Source of the DNA: Planctomycetaceae bacterium
GTDB lineage: Bacteria; Planctomycetota; Planctomycetia; Pirellulales; Pirellulaceae
NCBI GenBank assembly: GCA_002724245.1
Contig: PBOG01000096.1
Location: 11,874-49,736 of the forward strand
Direction of reading: 5' to 3'
Length of the DNA: 37,863 nucleotides
How positions within the stretch are numbered: position 1 is the stretch's first letter; every line of letters starts with the position of its first letter. The notes under the pieces were generated by a model that was not told where the DNA came from, made no database searches, and saw nothing but the letters and a program-made list of their open reading frames with translations. A program made the position numbers and the translations under genes. Of the stretch, positions 23,910-34,188 are shown one piece after another.

Positions 23910-24775
23910 AATTCATCTTGCCAAACAACATTTCGGCTGAATCGCCCCCAGGCCACGGACTTGCCCATGGCCCACGTCGACTGCTCACTGGTGACTCGAT
24001 TGTACGGTGAGCGAGATCAAGAATTGCGATTCAAAACCTCCGCTTCACGAACGACCGTTCTCGACGGCGGTTTCTGGCGACATTCCGGAGTGTCTCGCGG
24101 CAGCAAGCCCGGCCATGGAACAGAGCGACTTCGGTGAGGCAACAGCCGCCATCCTCGAACTCGTCCGCGTCTAGCTATCGCCACCTCCGTGAACGGAATA
24201 CAGTCGCCTCCCGCCCACCAACCAGCGATAAACGATCCGCCATCAAGGCAGCGCCCTGTTTATGACAGGCTAAATCCGGCTGGACAGGAGGGAACACCAG
24301 TCAGAGCTTTGTACATTACCACACATATGTGTTCCAGAAACCCCGAACACGGTGTCAATGCCGTGCGCATGAAGCGACTGGACTATCGCAATCCCGCCTG
24401 CCACCACATGCTCCATCCCGACCTTACCCAAGCAATATTACTTAGTACTGGTAGATCTATTACTCCGAGCGTAGATTCATTAAGTCTGCCGACGCGGAAC
24501 ATTTCGTCATAATTCAGCGGCCTGCATAACGCGTTACACACAATGCTTTCGCCCATTCCCAACAGTAACGCGCAACCTACACTTCCCTGCATGCTAGTAT
24601 CAACACGTCCATAGCCTGTTACGATGGGAACTATAGTTCCACGCGGAGCGACACGTGTTCCCCTGTCTAAACGCACTCCTGCTGATTACGACTGACGAGC
24701 AACAATACAATCGTAAACGCGTACCAGAATACCCCCTCAAGGGTTCTCATACCGAGGACGAACTCGAGCGATGTG
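23910..24775. other. Gene-poor stretch, 866 bp
   Basis: This is the longest stretch without a convincing gene. A GTG-initiated frame of 55 codons (24007-24174, plus; ends EATAAILELVRV) has protein-like composition but no ribosome site. Frames of 107 codons (24189-24512, plus) and 97 codons (24383-24676, minus) overlap each other and look like chance. From about 24420 to 24640 the DNA is richer in A/T than its neighbours. I see no IS-like ends, tRNA or array. Confidence 0.4.
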
Positions 24776-25360
24776 ATGAAAAACAAATACTACGCGAAGT
24801 TCTTTCGGGAGTTTCTATCACGGCCTCGCGCAGTGGGAGCGCTACTACCAAGTTCACCCCAACTAGCAACACGCATGGTCGGTAGTATCGATTGGAACAG
24901 CGTCAAGGTAGCACTGGAATACGGACCCGGGACGGGTGCGTTCACCGGACACATCATCAAGCGACTCAACCCGGATAACCGTTTACTCGCAATCGAACTA
25001 AGCCCACAATTTGCTCACCTGCTCACAGAACAATTTCCGCGGGCAACGATCTGTACCGGAAATGTCGCAGACGTCGCAGCCATCTGCGCAGAACACGACA
25101 TTGACCAAGTCGACGCGATTGTCAGCGGCTTACCGTGGGCGGTGTTTCACGATCAGGACCAGGAACAATACCTCGATGCAATGATGACTGTACTGCGCCG
25201 AGACGGACAATTTGTAACGTTTGGATACCTGCAAGGGCTCTTGCTCCCCGCAGCCCGCCGCTTCCGTCGGCGTCTCGACAAGTACTTCACCACTGTCGAA
25301 GCCAGCTCTCCTGTTTGGTCGAACTTCCCACCAGCAATCTACTACCACTGTCGACGTTGA
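24776..25360 (+). CDS. SAM-dependent methyltransferase, phospholipid N-methyltransferase-like
   Basis: The predicted protein has 194 residues from ATG 24776 (a GTG at 24773 adds one). The N-terminal KFFREFLSRPRAVGALLPSSPQLATRMVGSIDW resembles PmtA-type phosphatidylethanolamine N-methyltransferases. The SAM-binding motif I is VALEYGPGTGAFTGHI, the acidic residue after strand 2 is in LLAIELSPQF, and the motif IV region is DAIVSGLPWAVF. The end WSNFPPAIYYHCRR is also typical. rRNA adenine dimethylases share part of this pattern, but the size and the PSS segment favour the phospholipid type. The RluA-type gene starts 14 bp after its stop, so the two are probably co-transcribed. Confidence 0.85.
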   Translation: MKNKYYAKFFREFLSRPRAVGALLPSSPQLATRMVGSIDWNSVKVALEYGPGTGAFTGHIIKRLNPDNRLLAIELSPQFAHLLTEQFPRATICTGNVADVAAICAEHDIDQVDAIVSGLPWAVFHDQDQEQYLDAMMTVLRRDGQFVTFGYLQGLLLPAARRFRRRLDKYFTTVEASSPVWSNFPPAIYYHCRR

Positions 25361-25373
25361 CGGAATTGCACAC

Positions 25374-26078
25374 GTGTCAGATAGCCCTTCCGAATTTGAA
25401 ATACTCGACGAAGATGGACCTTGTTTGGTCATCGCAAAGCCCGCTGGAGTACCAACCCAGGCACCACCGCAATACGACAGTCTGGAACAACGCATCAGGC
25501 GATTTCTCAAACAACGTGAAGACCATCCCGGCCAACCTTATCTTGGCGTGCCACACCGACTTGATCGCCCTGTTTCCGGCGTCATGCTATTTGCCCGTAA
25601 CGTTCGTGCAACACGACGACTGGCAGAACAATTTCAAGGGCGAACCATCACCAAGAAATACTGGGCGCTCGTCGAAGGCCACTTACCAGTAAGCAGCGGG
25701 ACCTGGGTTGACTGGATGAGAAAAATACCCGGTGTCGCCCAGGCTGAAATCTTGGATCAAGAACATCCAGACGGTCGTCAAGCAATACTCCATTTTCAAG
25801 TGCTACGTCAGTCTTCGCGGTGGACGTGGCTGGAAATTGAATTAGTGACGGGACGCACCCACCAGATTCGATTACAGGCTTCCTCACGTGGATTCCCAAT
25901 TCTGGGCGATCACCAATATGGAGCTATTACGCCATTTGGACCATCCGTCCAGCACAAACGCGAGAAGTGGATCGGACTGCATGCACGTAGCATCGCATTT
26001 CGCCACCCAATGACCCATATCCACAAACGCAAGACAGCACCTCTGCCCAGCCCCTGGCAGGATCTACTGGATGAGTAA
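25374..26078 (+). CDS. RluA-family pseudouridine synthase
   Basis: The predicted protein has 234 residues. The catalytic motif is VPHRLDRPVSGVMLFARN, whose Asp attacks the target uridine; the usual HRLDxxTSG has V in place of T here. Other marks are FEILDEDGPCLVIAKPAGVPTQ, TITKKYWALVEGH and LVTGRTHQIRLQASSRGFPILGDHQYG. I chose GTG 25374, 14 bp after the methyltransferase stop, because the conserved domain starts a few residues later. Upstream in-frame starts would overlap the methyltransferase gene by up to 140 bp. There is no S4 RNA-binding domain, so it is the short form (RluC/RluD-like catalytic core only). It should modify rRNA or tRNA; the target is not evident. Confidence 0.9.
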   Translation: MSDSPSEFEILDEDGPCLVIAKPAGVPTQAPPQYDSLEQRIRRFLKQREDHPGQPYLGVPHRLDRPVSGVMLFARNVRATRRLAEQFQGRTITKKYWALVEGHLPVSSGTWVDWMRKIPGVAQAEILDQEHPDGRQAILHFQVLRQSSRWTWLEIELVTGRTHQIRLQASSRGFPILGDHQYGAITPFGPSVQHKREKWIGLHARSIAFRHPMTHIHKRKTAPLPSPWQDLLDE

Positions 26079-26215
26079 CGACACTCTCGCAGGTGTCCCG
26101 ACAAGAATACGCAACGCACTTCAACCAACGTGATCAGGCAGTACAATACTCGCACACATGGCAACGCTTGCATCACAATCTGTGATGTCACACTGACGCT
26201 GCGGCGCTACTATTG

Positions 26216-26770
26216 ATGACACGCCCTCCTCTTGACGACCGACGTCGCGGCCTACCGAAACCTCAGTTTGGATTGGTGTTTCTGTTCCTGGCCATATCCC
26301 TGGTCGGTGGTGTTTTCGCAGCGACGCGGTATTTCGGTGCTTATGGTTGCTTCGCGGCGTTACTCGGTTTGCTCTGTGTTGCAGCACATGTGATTGGAAA
26401 TGCATGGGGAACACAGCTACGGCAAAGTGGTAACTTACCCGTCGATAAAGATGGCGTTCCCATACCACCAGCAAGGCAACAGGAAAGACCACTTAACCAG
26501 GGTGATTTCGCTCCCACCACCCGGCTTAGTCGACGTCGTGCATTGGGAATGACAGTTACGGTTGCCACAGCTACCGGCATTCTGATCGGAATCAGCTTCG
26601 CCATTTACTTTTTTTTCACCAGCGAATCGACCGACACAACGTGGGAAGATTTCGGCGTGGGAGTCCTTGGCTTTGGCATCCTTGGTGGAGTCTGGGCATT
26701 TCTTGGAACGAGTTTTCTCTACGTCACCTGGGGTGCCATACGCCAGGCGACACAAGAATCGACCAAGTGA
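26216..26770 (+). CDS. Small membrane protein, four predicted TM segments
   Basis: The predicted protein has 184 residues from ATG 26216 (TTG 26213 is one codon earlier). The N-terminus is basic. Hydrophobic segments are FGLVFLFLAISLVGGVFAA, YGCFAALLGLLCVAAHVIG, ALGMTVTVATATGILIGISFAIYFFF and GVGVLGFGILGGVWAFLGTSFLYV. A polar cytoplasmic-type loop (about 70-105) separates the two pairs. No family is recognised. It follows the RluA gene after 137 bp and converges with the OmpA-family gene. Confidence 0.75.
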   Translation: MTRPPLDDRRRGLPKPQFGLVFLFLAISLVGGVFAATRYFGAYGCFAALLGLLCVAAHVIGNAWGTQLRQSGNLPVDKDGVPIPPARQQERPLNQGDFAPTTRLSRRRALGMTVTVATATGILIGISFAIYFFFTSESTDTTWEDFGVGVLGFGILGGVWAFLGTSFLYVTWGAIRQATQESTK

Positions 26771-26846
26771 CCCACCAGGCAAAATCCGTTCGCAAGGTAC
26801 TTCTTATTGCAGAGTACTTTTATGGCTGCAAAAACCCAGCCCAAAG

Positions 26847-27668
26847 CTAGGATGATCGATCCGGATAAATGACGATCTCAATGCGACGGTTCTTTACACG
26901 GCCCAGAGGAGTCGCGTTAGAAACGCGCGGATGGTTCGCGCCGTGGGAAACTGTCATCATCTGGTACGTGGGAAAGCGACGCCCGCTGGAAAATTGCTTC
27001 AACACGGTTTGCGCTTGGGCCGCTGCCAATTGATGATGGCTGATTCCTCCCACCAAAGGTGCGTTGTCGGTGTGGCCTTCTATGCCGATATGGTGCTCTG
27101 GATAGTTACGGACAATGACGGCGGCAACTCGATCCAGTAATTCAACACCGCTGGGGCTGAGTTGTGACAAACCGGCGCGGAATAGTTGATCCGCCGGCAA
27201 TGCAACACGAATGACATCAGCATCGCGGCGCACTTCCACTCCCGGAATAGTGATCATCTGCAGCGGCTGACCACCACTGCGATTAGCTCTTATCGTCGCC
27301 CCTCCTCGTGCGCGCGTTGAAGCCGCCAGGCGATCAATTCTCTTATCCGCATCCTGTTTTGCTTGTTGCCATTGTCGAGCCAAAGAAGCTGTTTCATTCA
27401 ACTGCTGTCTTAACAATCGAATCTGCTCAGCCATCTGCTGGCTGCGCTGCTGGTCCTGAGCCAGTCGCATCTGCAAATCCAAATTGTCCTGATCAAGCTG
27501 TCCTAAACGTCGATCACGTTCTTGCAATTGCCGGGCCTGCACTGTATTGGTCTGGCCTCGACCTCCCAATCCCTGATGGGACAAGAACGGACGGCCTTCC
27601 TGACAACCCACGAAAGCGGGCACGGCAAAGACAAGCAAGCTTGCGAAACGCAGGATTTGATGCATCAT
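26847..27668 (-). CDS. OmpA-family lipoprotein with coiled coil
   Basis: The predicted protein has 273 residues. I chose ATG 27668 (ATG 27665 is equally possible), as GGGAG lies just upstream and it gives the lipoprotein leader ILRFASLLVFAVPAFVGC. Next comes a long coiled coil rich in Q, R, L and D (about residues 38-105, LQERDRRLGQLDQDNLDLQMRLAQDQQ). The C-terminal OmpA/MotB peptidoglycan-binding domain contains LFRAGLSQLSPSGVELLDRVAAVI, HHIGIEGHTDNAPLVG and ATPLGRVKNRRIEIVIYPD. The lipid end should sit in a membrane while the OmpA domain holds peptidoglycan or its planctomycete equivalent. Two short ORFs lie in its leader. Confidence 0.9.
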   Translation of the reverse strand: MMHQILRFASLLVFAVPAFVGCQEGRPFLSHQGLGGRGQTNTVQARQLQERDRRLGQLDQDNLDLQMRLAQDQQRSQQMAEQIRLLRQQLNETASLARQWQQAKQDADKRIDRLAASTRARGGATIRANRSGGQPLQMITIPGVEVRRDADVIRVALPADQLFRAGLSQLSPSGVELLDRVAAVIVRNYPEHHIGIEGHTDNAPLVGGISHHQLAAAQAQTVLKQFSSGRRFPTYQMMTVSHGANHPRVSNATPLGRVKNRRIEIVIYPDRSS

Positions 27669-27741
27669 CCTGCTCCCAGGAAAGACCCAACCATACACCG
27701 GCAAGGGCTCAAAATAGAACCACACACGGAACCCGCTTCGG

Positions 27742-27804
27742 CTATGCAACAAGCTCAAATAGCCGGCAAAGAGTAGCAATGCACAGCTGGTCCGCCAAGG
27801 GCAT
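27742..27804 (-). CDS. Possible 20-residue leader peptide ORF upstream of the OmpA-family gene
   Basis: ATG 27804 has a near-perfect ribosome site (GGAGGTGA, about 3 nt before it) and encodes MPLADQLCIATLCRLFELVA before a TAG. The OmpA-family start lies 73 bp downstream. A strong ribosome site on so short a frame suggests either a leader peptide or chance. The ORF has three Leu-rich stretches but no repeated codon of the attenuator type. Confidence 0.3.
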   Translation of the reverse strand: MPLADQLCIATLCRLFELVA

Positions 27805-27866
27805 TTCTCACCTCCAGTAGAAACACTCGTCTCCTGTGTGTGGCCAGAGAACACAGCGACGATCAA

Positions 27867-28022
27867 CTAAAACCAACTAGGTGCTAGCAATCCGGGGAGT
27901 GTCTTTAACCAGTCGACACGCACACACGGCATCGCCAGCACATCCTCTACGAAAACCAGGTCTGTTGCCTGAGAGGAGATCCAGTCGCGAACGGCTGCCG
28001 GTAGCGGTATAATGACCCCCAA
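27867..28022 (-). CDS. Possible 51-residue small protein
   Basis: The reading from TTG 28022 has protein-like composition (VRDWISSQATDLVFVEDVL, then RVDWLKTLPGLLAPSWF) and ends at TAG just before the frame that leads to the OmpA-family gene. GGAGG lies only 3 nt before the TTG, which is tight. It could be chance coding or a remnant. It overlaps a TATAAT (28008-28013) that might serve the plus-strand gene at 28103. Confidence 0.25.
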   Translation of the reverse strand: MGVIIPLPAAVRDWISSQATDLVFVEDVLAMPCVRVDWLKTLPGLLAPSWF

Positions 28023-28102
28023 AGTCCTCCGCTCGGCAGTTCGATTTTGCTAGTCCGAGCGGGCTTCCCGTCTGCTTGTCTCTTACTGCCACAACCCATC
28101 CT

Positions 28103-29113
28103 ATGAAGTTACGCGTAGGCCTTGTTGGCCTGGGTGGTGCCTGGGAAAACCGCTACCGCACAGCGCTGCTTTCACTGGCCGATCGATTCCAAGTTCAGGC
28201 TGTATGCACCCCTGTCTCGGTGCGCGCTGAACAGGTTGCTCGCGATTTGGGGGCAACGGTCATCGATGGCTATCGGGCGATGGTAGTTCGCTCGGACATT
28301 GATGCGATTCTGATGCTTGCCCCAGATTGGTATGGGCCACTTCCAATCATGGCCGCCTGTGAGGCTGGCAAAGCCATCTATTGTGCCGCGGCACTCGACA
28401 TCGACCCTCAGCGAGCGATCGAAGTCCGAGAAAAAGTCGACGTTTCCGGCGTCGCTTTTATGGCCGAGTTCGCTCGTCGCCATGCTCCCGCCACACTTCG
28501 CCTGAAAGAATTGATCGTAACACGACTGGGGGCACCACGTCTGCTATTCTGCCACCACCGATTGCAAACCAGTAACAAACCCCACAAGCAACGCTACGCC
28601 CTCCCGCATCCATCGGTAACCAGAGACCTGATCGAACTGGTCGACTGGTGCTCTTGGGTAGTTGGTGACCGCCCGGTCTCAGTCGTTGGTACAAATCGAA
28701 AACAATCCGACGACGGAAAAGACGATTACCGGGCGTTAAGTCTCGACTTCGCGGCCGACACGGAAGGCGGAAACGGCCCTGTCGCTCAAATCAGTTGCGG
28801 CCAATACCTATCGTCAAAATGGCCAGAAGCAGTCGGCTTCCGACCTCCGGCAGAACTACAGGTCTGCTGTGAAAATGGCGTCGCATTTATCGACTTGCCG
28901 TCATCCCTTGTTTGGTACGACGAAGCGGGGCGGCACATGGAATCCTTGGACATGGATCGACCTGTAGGTGAACAACTGCTCACTCAGTTCCACCGCGCCG
29001 TCACCAGTCTAGTGCGACAAACCCAAGATCTCGACGACGCGTATGCTGCACTTCAAGTCGTAATGGCAGCACAACAAAGCCACGCACAAGGACGCCGAAT
29101 TGTTCTGAACTAA
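28103..29113 (+). CDS. Gfo/Idh/MocA-family protein with degenerate catalytic motif
   Basis: The predicted protein has 336 residues from ATG 28103. The N-terminal Rossmann domain starts KLRVGLVGLGGAWENRYRTAL, with GLGGAW in place of the usual GxGxxG. The EKP signature seen in most of the family (and in the 1998 gene) is absent: the equivalent place reads AIYCAAALDIDPQRA. The C-terminal domain is present, with HPSVTRDLIELVDWCSWVVG and the end SLVRQTQDLDDAYAALQVVMAAQQSHAQGRRIVL. There is no signal peptide, so it is cytoplasmic. The loss of the EKP lysine suggests altered or lost catalysis. TATAAT at 28008-28013 lies upstream without a good -35. Confidence 0.8.
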   Translation: MKLRVGLVGLGGAWENRYRTALLSLADRFQVQAVCTPVSVRAEQVARDLGATVIDGYRAMVVRSDIDAILMLAPDWYGPLPIMAACEAGKAIYCAAALDIDPQRAIEVREKVDVSGVAFMAEFARRHAPATLRLKELIVTRLGAPRLLFCHHRLQTSNKPHKQRYALPHPSVTRDLIELVDWCSWVVGDRPVSVVGTNRKQSDDGKDDYRALSLDFAADTEGGNGPVAQISCGQYLSSKWPEAVGFRPPAELQVCCENGVAFIDLPSSLVWYDEAGRHMESLDMDRPVGEQLLTQFHRAVTSLVRQTQDLDDAYAALQVVMAAQQSHAQGRRIVLN

Positions 29114-29218
29114 GTGGGCTTCTATTCATTCGGAGCGCACGGCTGGACTGAACAACACACCACCCGCAGGCCAGCTCCCAGCCGTAAATAGACCGACACA
29201 TTCGCAGCGTCCATCAAC

Positions 29219-30911
<1,693 letters not shown>

Positions 30912-33900
30912 CTATTGGGCCAGATAGCGAAAGAGATCACGTCGCTGTTGCGGCGTGAGCGGTGCGAGAAGTCCATTCGGCATCAGAGACGTGGGAATCG
31001 CGCGCAGCGAAACAAGCTGTTTGCGGGAAATACGTGTTTTCTGATTCTTGGCATCCGCTAAGGTCACACTTGCAGCATCCTCTTTGACTAACAAACCGTT
31101 GACGACACGGCCACTGTCAGTAATCGCCGCAAACTGCAAGTAATCGCGACGAATCACCGCACTTGGATCAACAAGATTCGCTAGTAACGCCGCCGAATCC
31201 TTCCGATTGGAAGACGTCAGGTCGGGTCCTAGCTGCGTCCCCTCTCCAAAGAGCTGGTGGCAAGTGGCACACAGCTTACGAAATACCACTTTACCACGCT
31301 GCGCATCGCCTGCCCCAGTCCGCAAATCATTGTTGTAACGTCTCATAATTGCCAGTTTCTCTTCCGTTGTTCCTGGCTGAATATTGCCCCAGAATTTCTG
31401 TACTTCGGCGTCGAGTGCTGCATTTTGATGTAGAGCAATCATCCGCAACTGGCTCAATTCCACTTCCTTCGAGTCAATGTGTCCTTTGGCAATTGCCTTC
31501 AAGAAAATACGTGCAGTAGCAACACGGCTAAATAAGATTTCTCGTGCCCGAAACCTGACTTGAGTAGACATGGCCGGGTATTTATCCAGAATGGCGTTCC
31601 CGATACGTGGGTCATCAAAACGTGCCAGGACACGCAATCCCGCTAGTTGTACTTGGGGAATGTCTGTTCTCGCAAACGATGCCAGCACGACAGGCAGGCA
31701 GTCAGGCTGGCCAAATTGCTCAAGCAGTTTGAATAGCGGATCCAGCTGATCCGCTTGATCCAGCGCTGCCACCTGCTGTTTCAGGTGCTGGTAGGCCGCT
31801 TGACTATTCGTCAGCAATGCAAGATGCAAGGCTGATGGTTCATTTGGATGAGTTTGCCACCATTGATGAAGGTATGTGCGGAAGCCTATGGTAACCGGGT
31901 CATATGCTGTGACCTCCTCGTCAGCTGTGCTGCGGTCGGGTCGGGCAAATGTAGAAAACAACCCTCCTTGGCCGATTCCACCAAGATCAGTCGCTCGCTC
32001 GGAAAGGCCGCGAGCCGCTGCCACGTGCATGTCTTTCCGCTGTTCCAGCGGCGCTGTATTGAGTAACTGCAAACAAGCGTCATAACCCGCTGCCGTCCCA
32101 TCCGCCGCCCAGCGCCGTACTAACCGCAAACGATGCTCATAAAGTCCAGCCTTCTTCCAAGCACCCGGACTGCCAAAAAAACGCACCAACGCGTCCCGCT
32201 GTGACATCACGTGTTGTTCCAGTCCCCACCAAAGCAGCAACGGGGCAAACGGATCATCCCGATCCAGCTCCCTGGCCAGTAAATGTTGCATAACAGGCCA
32301 TCCCTGATTCGCTGGGAGCCGACGGGCCGTTGCTGCCAATTGGCAGCGAACGGCCACGGAATTGTCACTTGCTGCCAGATCACGCAGCATCCCGCTCAAT
32401 GGGTCCGCAACCGTTTTACTGTCGCCCAGAATACGCACCATCCAGCTGCGAATCGCCGGGTCGGAATGCGCCAAAAAGTACCTGGCATGTTCAAGATCGA
32501 TCCCATCACTAGCATGCAAGCCCCACAGTGCAGCTAGTTCGGAGGGTGTAGCAGTAGGCCGGTCCGTTGTTCGCGAACGGTCGAGATCCGGCTTCGTTTC
32601 CCTTTTCTCTCCGGAATTCAAAGTCAACCAACTCCGCAACAACGGAATTGCAGCAGGATCTTTCCGGCTGGCCAGCTCAACTCTTGCACGCGTGGCGTAC
32701 CAGGCATTCGGATGCCGCAACAGTTCAACCAATTCAGCTGTCTTGCGAGTACGTATATCAGGAATCCGATCGCTATTACCTGAGCGCCCCTCAATTCGGT
32801 AAATGCGCCCATTAGTACGATCCCACGCAGCATCCGGATCGGGATGCGAGGTCCGACGATCGTAGAAATCGCAGATATAGAGAGAGCCGTCAGGGGACAG
32901 GCACATATCCGTTGGTCCAAACCAGGTGTCACGGGCATCGAGCAGGCGTCCGGAAAAGTTCGCTGCAAAGGTCGACCCGCGCGGTTTCACATACCACCAC
33001 GAAGCCGAATGCCCCAGAAAGTTCCCGGCAATAAACGCATGTCGAAAGCGATCTGGAAATGACTGCCCTAAATAAATCGTCCCTCCTGTCGGTGGGCCTC
33101 CCGGGACTTGATCCCGCTGCAATGGCCCGAAATAGCCATACGCAAATCGATTATGTAGCGGCCCGTGCTTGCCAAAACTTTTGTAGTAGTAAGCACCTTG
33201 CCAGGCGTGCACAAAGGGGCCACCGTTGGTGCTGTAAAACAGATTGCCCAACACATCAAATGTCAAACCAAATGTATTGCCACCACCTTCACAAAACAGT
33301 TCAAAGTGTTTGGTCAGAGGGTGGTAACGCCATACACCCTGTTGGAATTCAATTCCTCGAATGTGACAAGTTGTCGTACTTCCATTCACCCCGTACAACC
33401 AGCCATCAGGACCCCAAGTAAGATGGTTGGCTAATGACTGGGCATCCTCCATTCCAAATCCCTCGAGCAAAACCTGTGGGTCCGAGTCCGGAACATCGTC
33501 TCGGTCCCGATCCGGATAAAACAACAAGTAGGGAACCTGCAAGACAAAAACACCCCCATGGCCAAAAGCCAGTCCCGTTGCCAGGTTCAGCCCGTCGACA
33601 AAATCCCGGCACCGGTCAACGCGGCCATCACCATCCGTATCCTCCAAGATTGAGATTCGATCTGCTCCGCGAGGCCCGTGCGGTGGAGGTTTCGGAATCC
33701 GGTCGTAAACCGTCCGCGACCAACGGTCGATTTTCGTGCGTTTCAGTCCTGCGGGATTAGGGTATTGCAAATACTGAATTGTCCAGAGGCGTCCTCGGTC
33801 ATCGACCTTGACGAGGATCGGCTGGCGTACTTGTGGTTCACTGGCAACTAGTCGGACTTGCAAGCCTTCAGCCACCTGCATTCGGCTTTCGGCCTCCACA

Positions 33901-33986
33901 GGTGTAAATCCCTGACCATAGACCTGCGGCCCAATGGCGAGACAGCAAATACCTATACCCATGGCAACAAAGTACCTGCTGCTCAT
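30912..33986 (-). CDS. PVC-type exported protein: dehydrogenase-like propeller, HEAT-like repeats and C-terminal cytochrome c
   Basis: The predicted protein has 1024 residues. ATG 33986 has GAGGA 6 nt upstream and starts a signal peptide (YFVAMGIGICCLAIGPQVYGQ). The N-terminal half is the membrane-bound-dehydrogenase-like propeller (PVC-type), with VDDRGRLWTIQYLQYPNPAG, ISILEDTDGDGRVDRCRDFVDGLNLATGLAFGHGGVFV, LANHLTWGPDGWLYGVNGST and FGPTDMCLSPDGSLYICDFYDRR. The middle (about 400-880) has helical repeats of HEAT type (LVELLRHPNAWYATRARVELASR, AGLRVLARFDDPRIGNAIL). The end has a heme c site CATCHQ at 906-911 in KVVFRKLCATCHQLFGEGTQLGPDLT, followed by a capping domain. Such proteins probably oxidise carbohydrate-like substrates outside the cytoplasm and pass electrons through the heme; no substrate is established. 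It lies alone, facing the vWA cluster on the same strand. Confidence 0.92.
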   Translation of the reverse strand: MSSRYFVAMGIGICCLAIGPQVYGQGFTPVEAESRMQVAEGLQVRLVASEPQVRQPILVKVDDRGRLWTIQYLQYPNPAGLKRTKIDRWSRTVYDRIPKPPPHGPRGADRISILEDTDGDGRVDRCRDFVDGLNLATGLAFGHGGVFVLQVPYLLFYPDRDRDDVPDSDPQVLLEGFGMEDAQSLANHLTWGPDGWLYGVNGSTTTCHIRGIEFQQGVWRYHPLTKHFELFCEGGGNTFGLTFDVLGNLFYSTNGGPFVHAWQGAYYYKSFGKHGPLHNRFAYGYFGPLQRDQVPGGPPTGGTIYLGQSFPDRFRHAFIAGNFLGHSASWWYVKPRGSTFAANFSGRLLDARDTWFGPTDMCLSPDGSLYICDFYDRRTSHPDPDAAWDRTNGRIYRIEGRSGNSDRIPDIRTRKTAELVELLRHPNAWYATRARVELASRKDPAAIPLLRSWLTLNSGEKRETKPDLDRSRTTDRPTATPSELAALWGLHASDGIDLEHARYFLAHSDPAIRSWMVRILGDSKTVADPLSGMLRDLAASDNSVAVRCQLAATARRLPANQGWPVMQHLLARELDRDDPFAPLLLWWGLEQHVMSQRDALVRFFGSPGAWKKAGLYEHRLRLVRRWAADGTAAGYDACLQLLNTAPLEQRKDMHVAAARGLSERATDLGGIGQGGLFSTFARPDRSTADEEVTAYDPVTIGFRTYLHQWWQTHPNEPSALHLALLTNSQAAYQHLKQQVAALDQADQLDPLFKLLEQFGQPDCLPVVLASFARTDIPQVQLAGLRVLARFDDPRIGNAILDKYPAMSTQVRFRAREILFSRVATARIFLKAIAKGHIDSKEVELSQLRMIALHQNAALDAEVQKFWGNIQPGTTEEKLAIMRRYNNDLRTGAGDAQRGKVVFRKLCATCHQLFGEGTQLGPDLTSSNRKDSAALLANLVDPSAVIRRDYLQFAAITDSGRVVNGLLVKEDAASVTLADAKNQKTRISRKQLVSLRAIPTSLMPNGLLAPLTPQQRRDLFRYLAQ

Positions 33987-34188
33987 TCTCTTCCTCAGAT
34001 CAATCCTGGAAGTAAACTACCCATTCGCAGACCGCCCACACGGCACCGCAGACAATTGCAATACAGCTTAAGGTGTCCACGTAGCGACAGCCAAATCACG
34101 AAACAAACCCCACAGCAACCGCAGGGCCGGCAATCAACCCATCATCCCGGTAGTGGACAGACTAGCTGACCTTGTGGGAGAGTCATTA

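Noticed and set aside
24383-24676. 97-codon minus frame in the gene-poor region
   Set aside because: It overlaps another chance frame on the other strand, has no ribosome site that I can see and no recognised motif.
29139-29188. ACGGCTGG/CCAGCCGT inverted repeat between converging genes as a terminator
   Set aside because: The loop is about 34 nt long and no T-tract follows on either strand.
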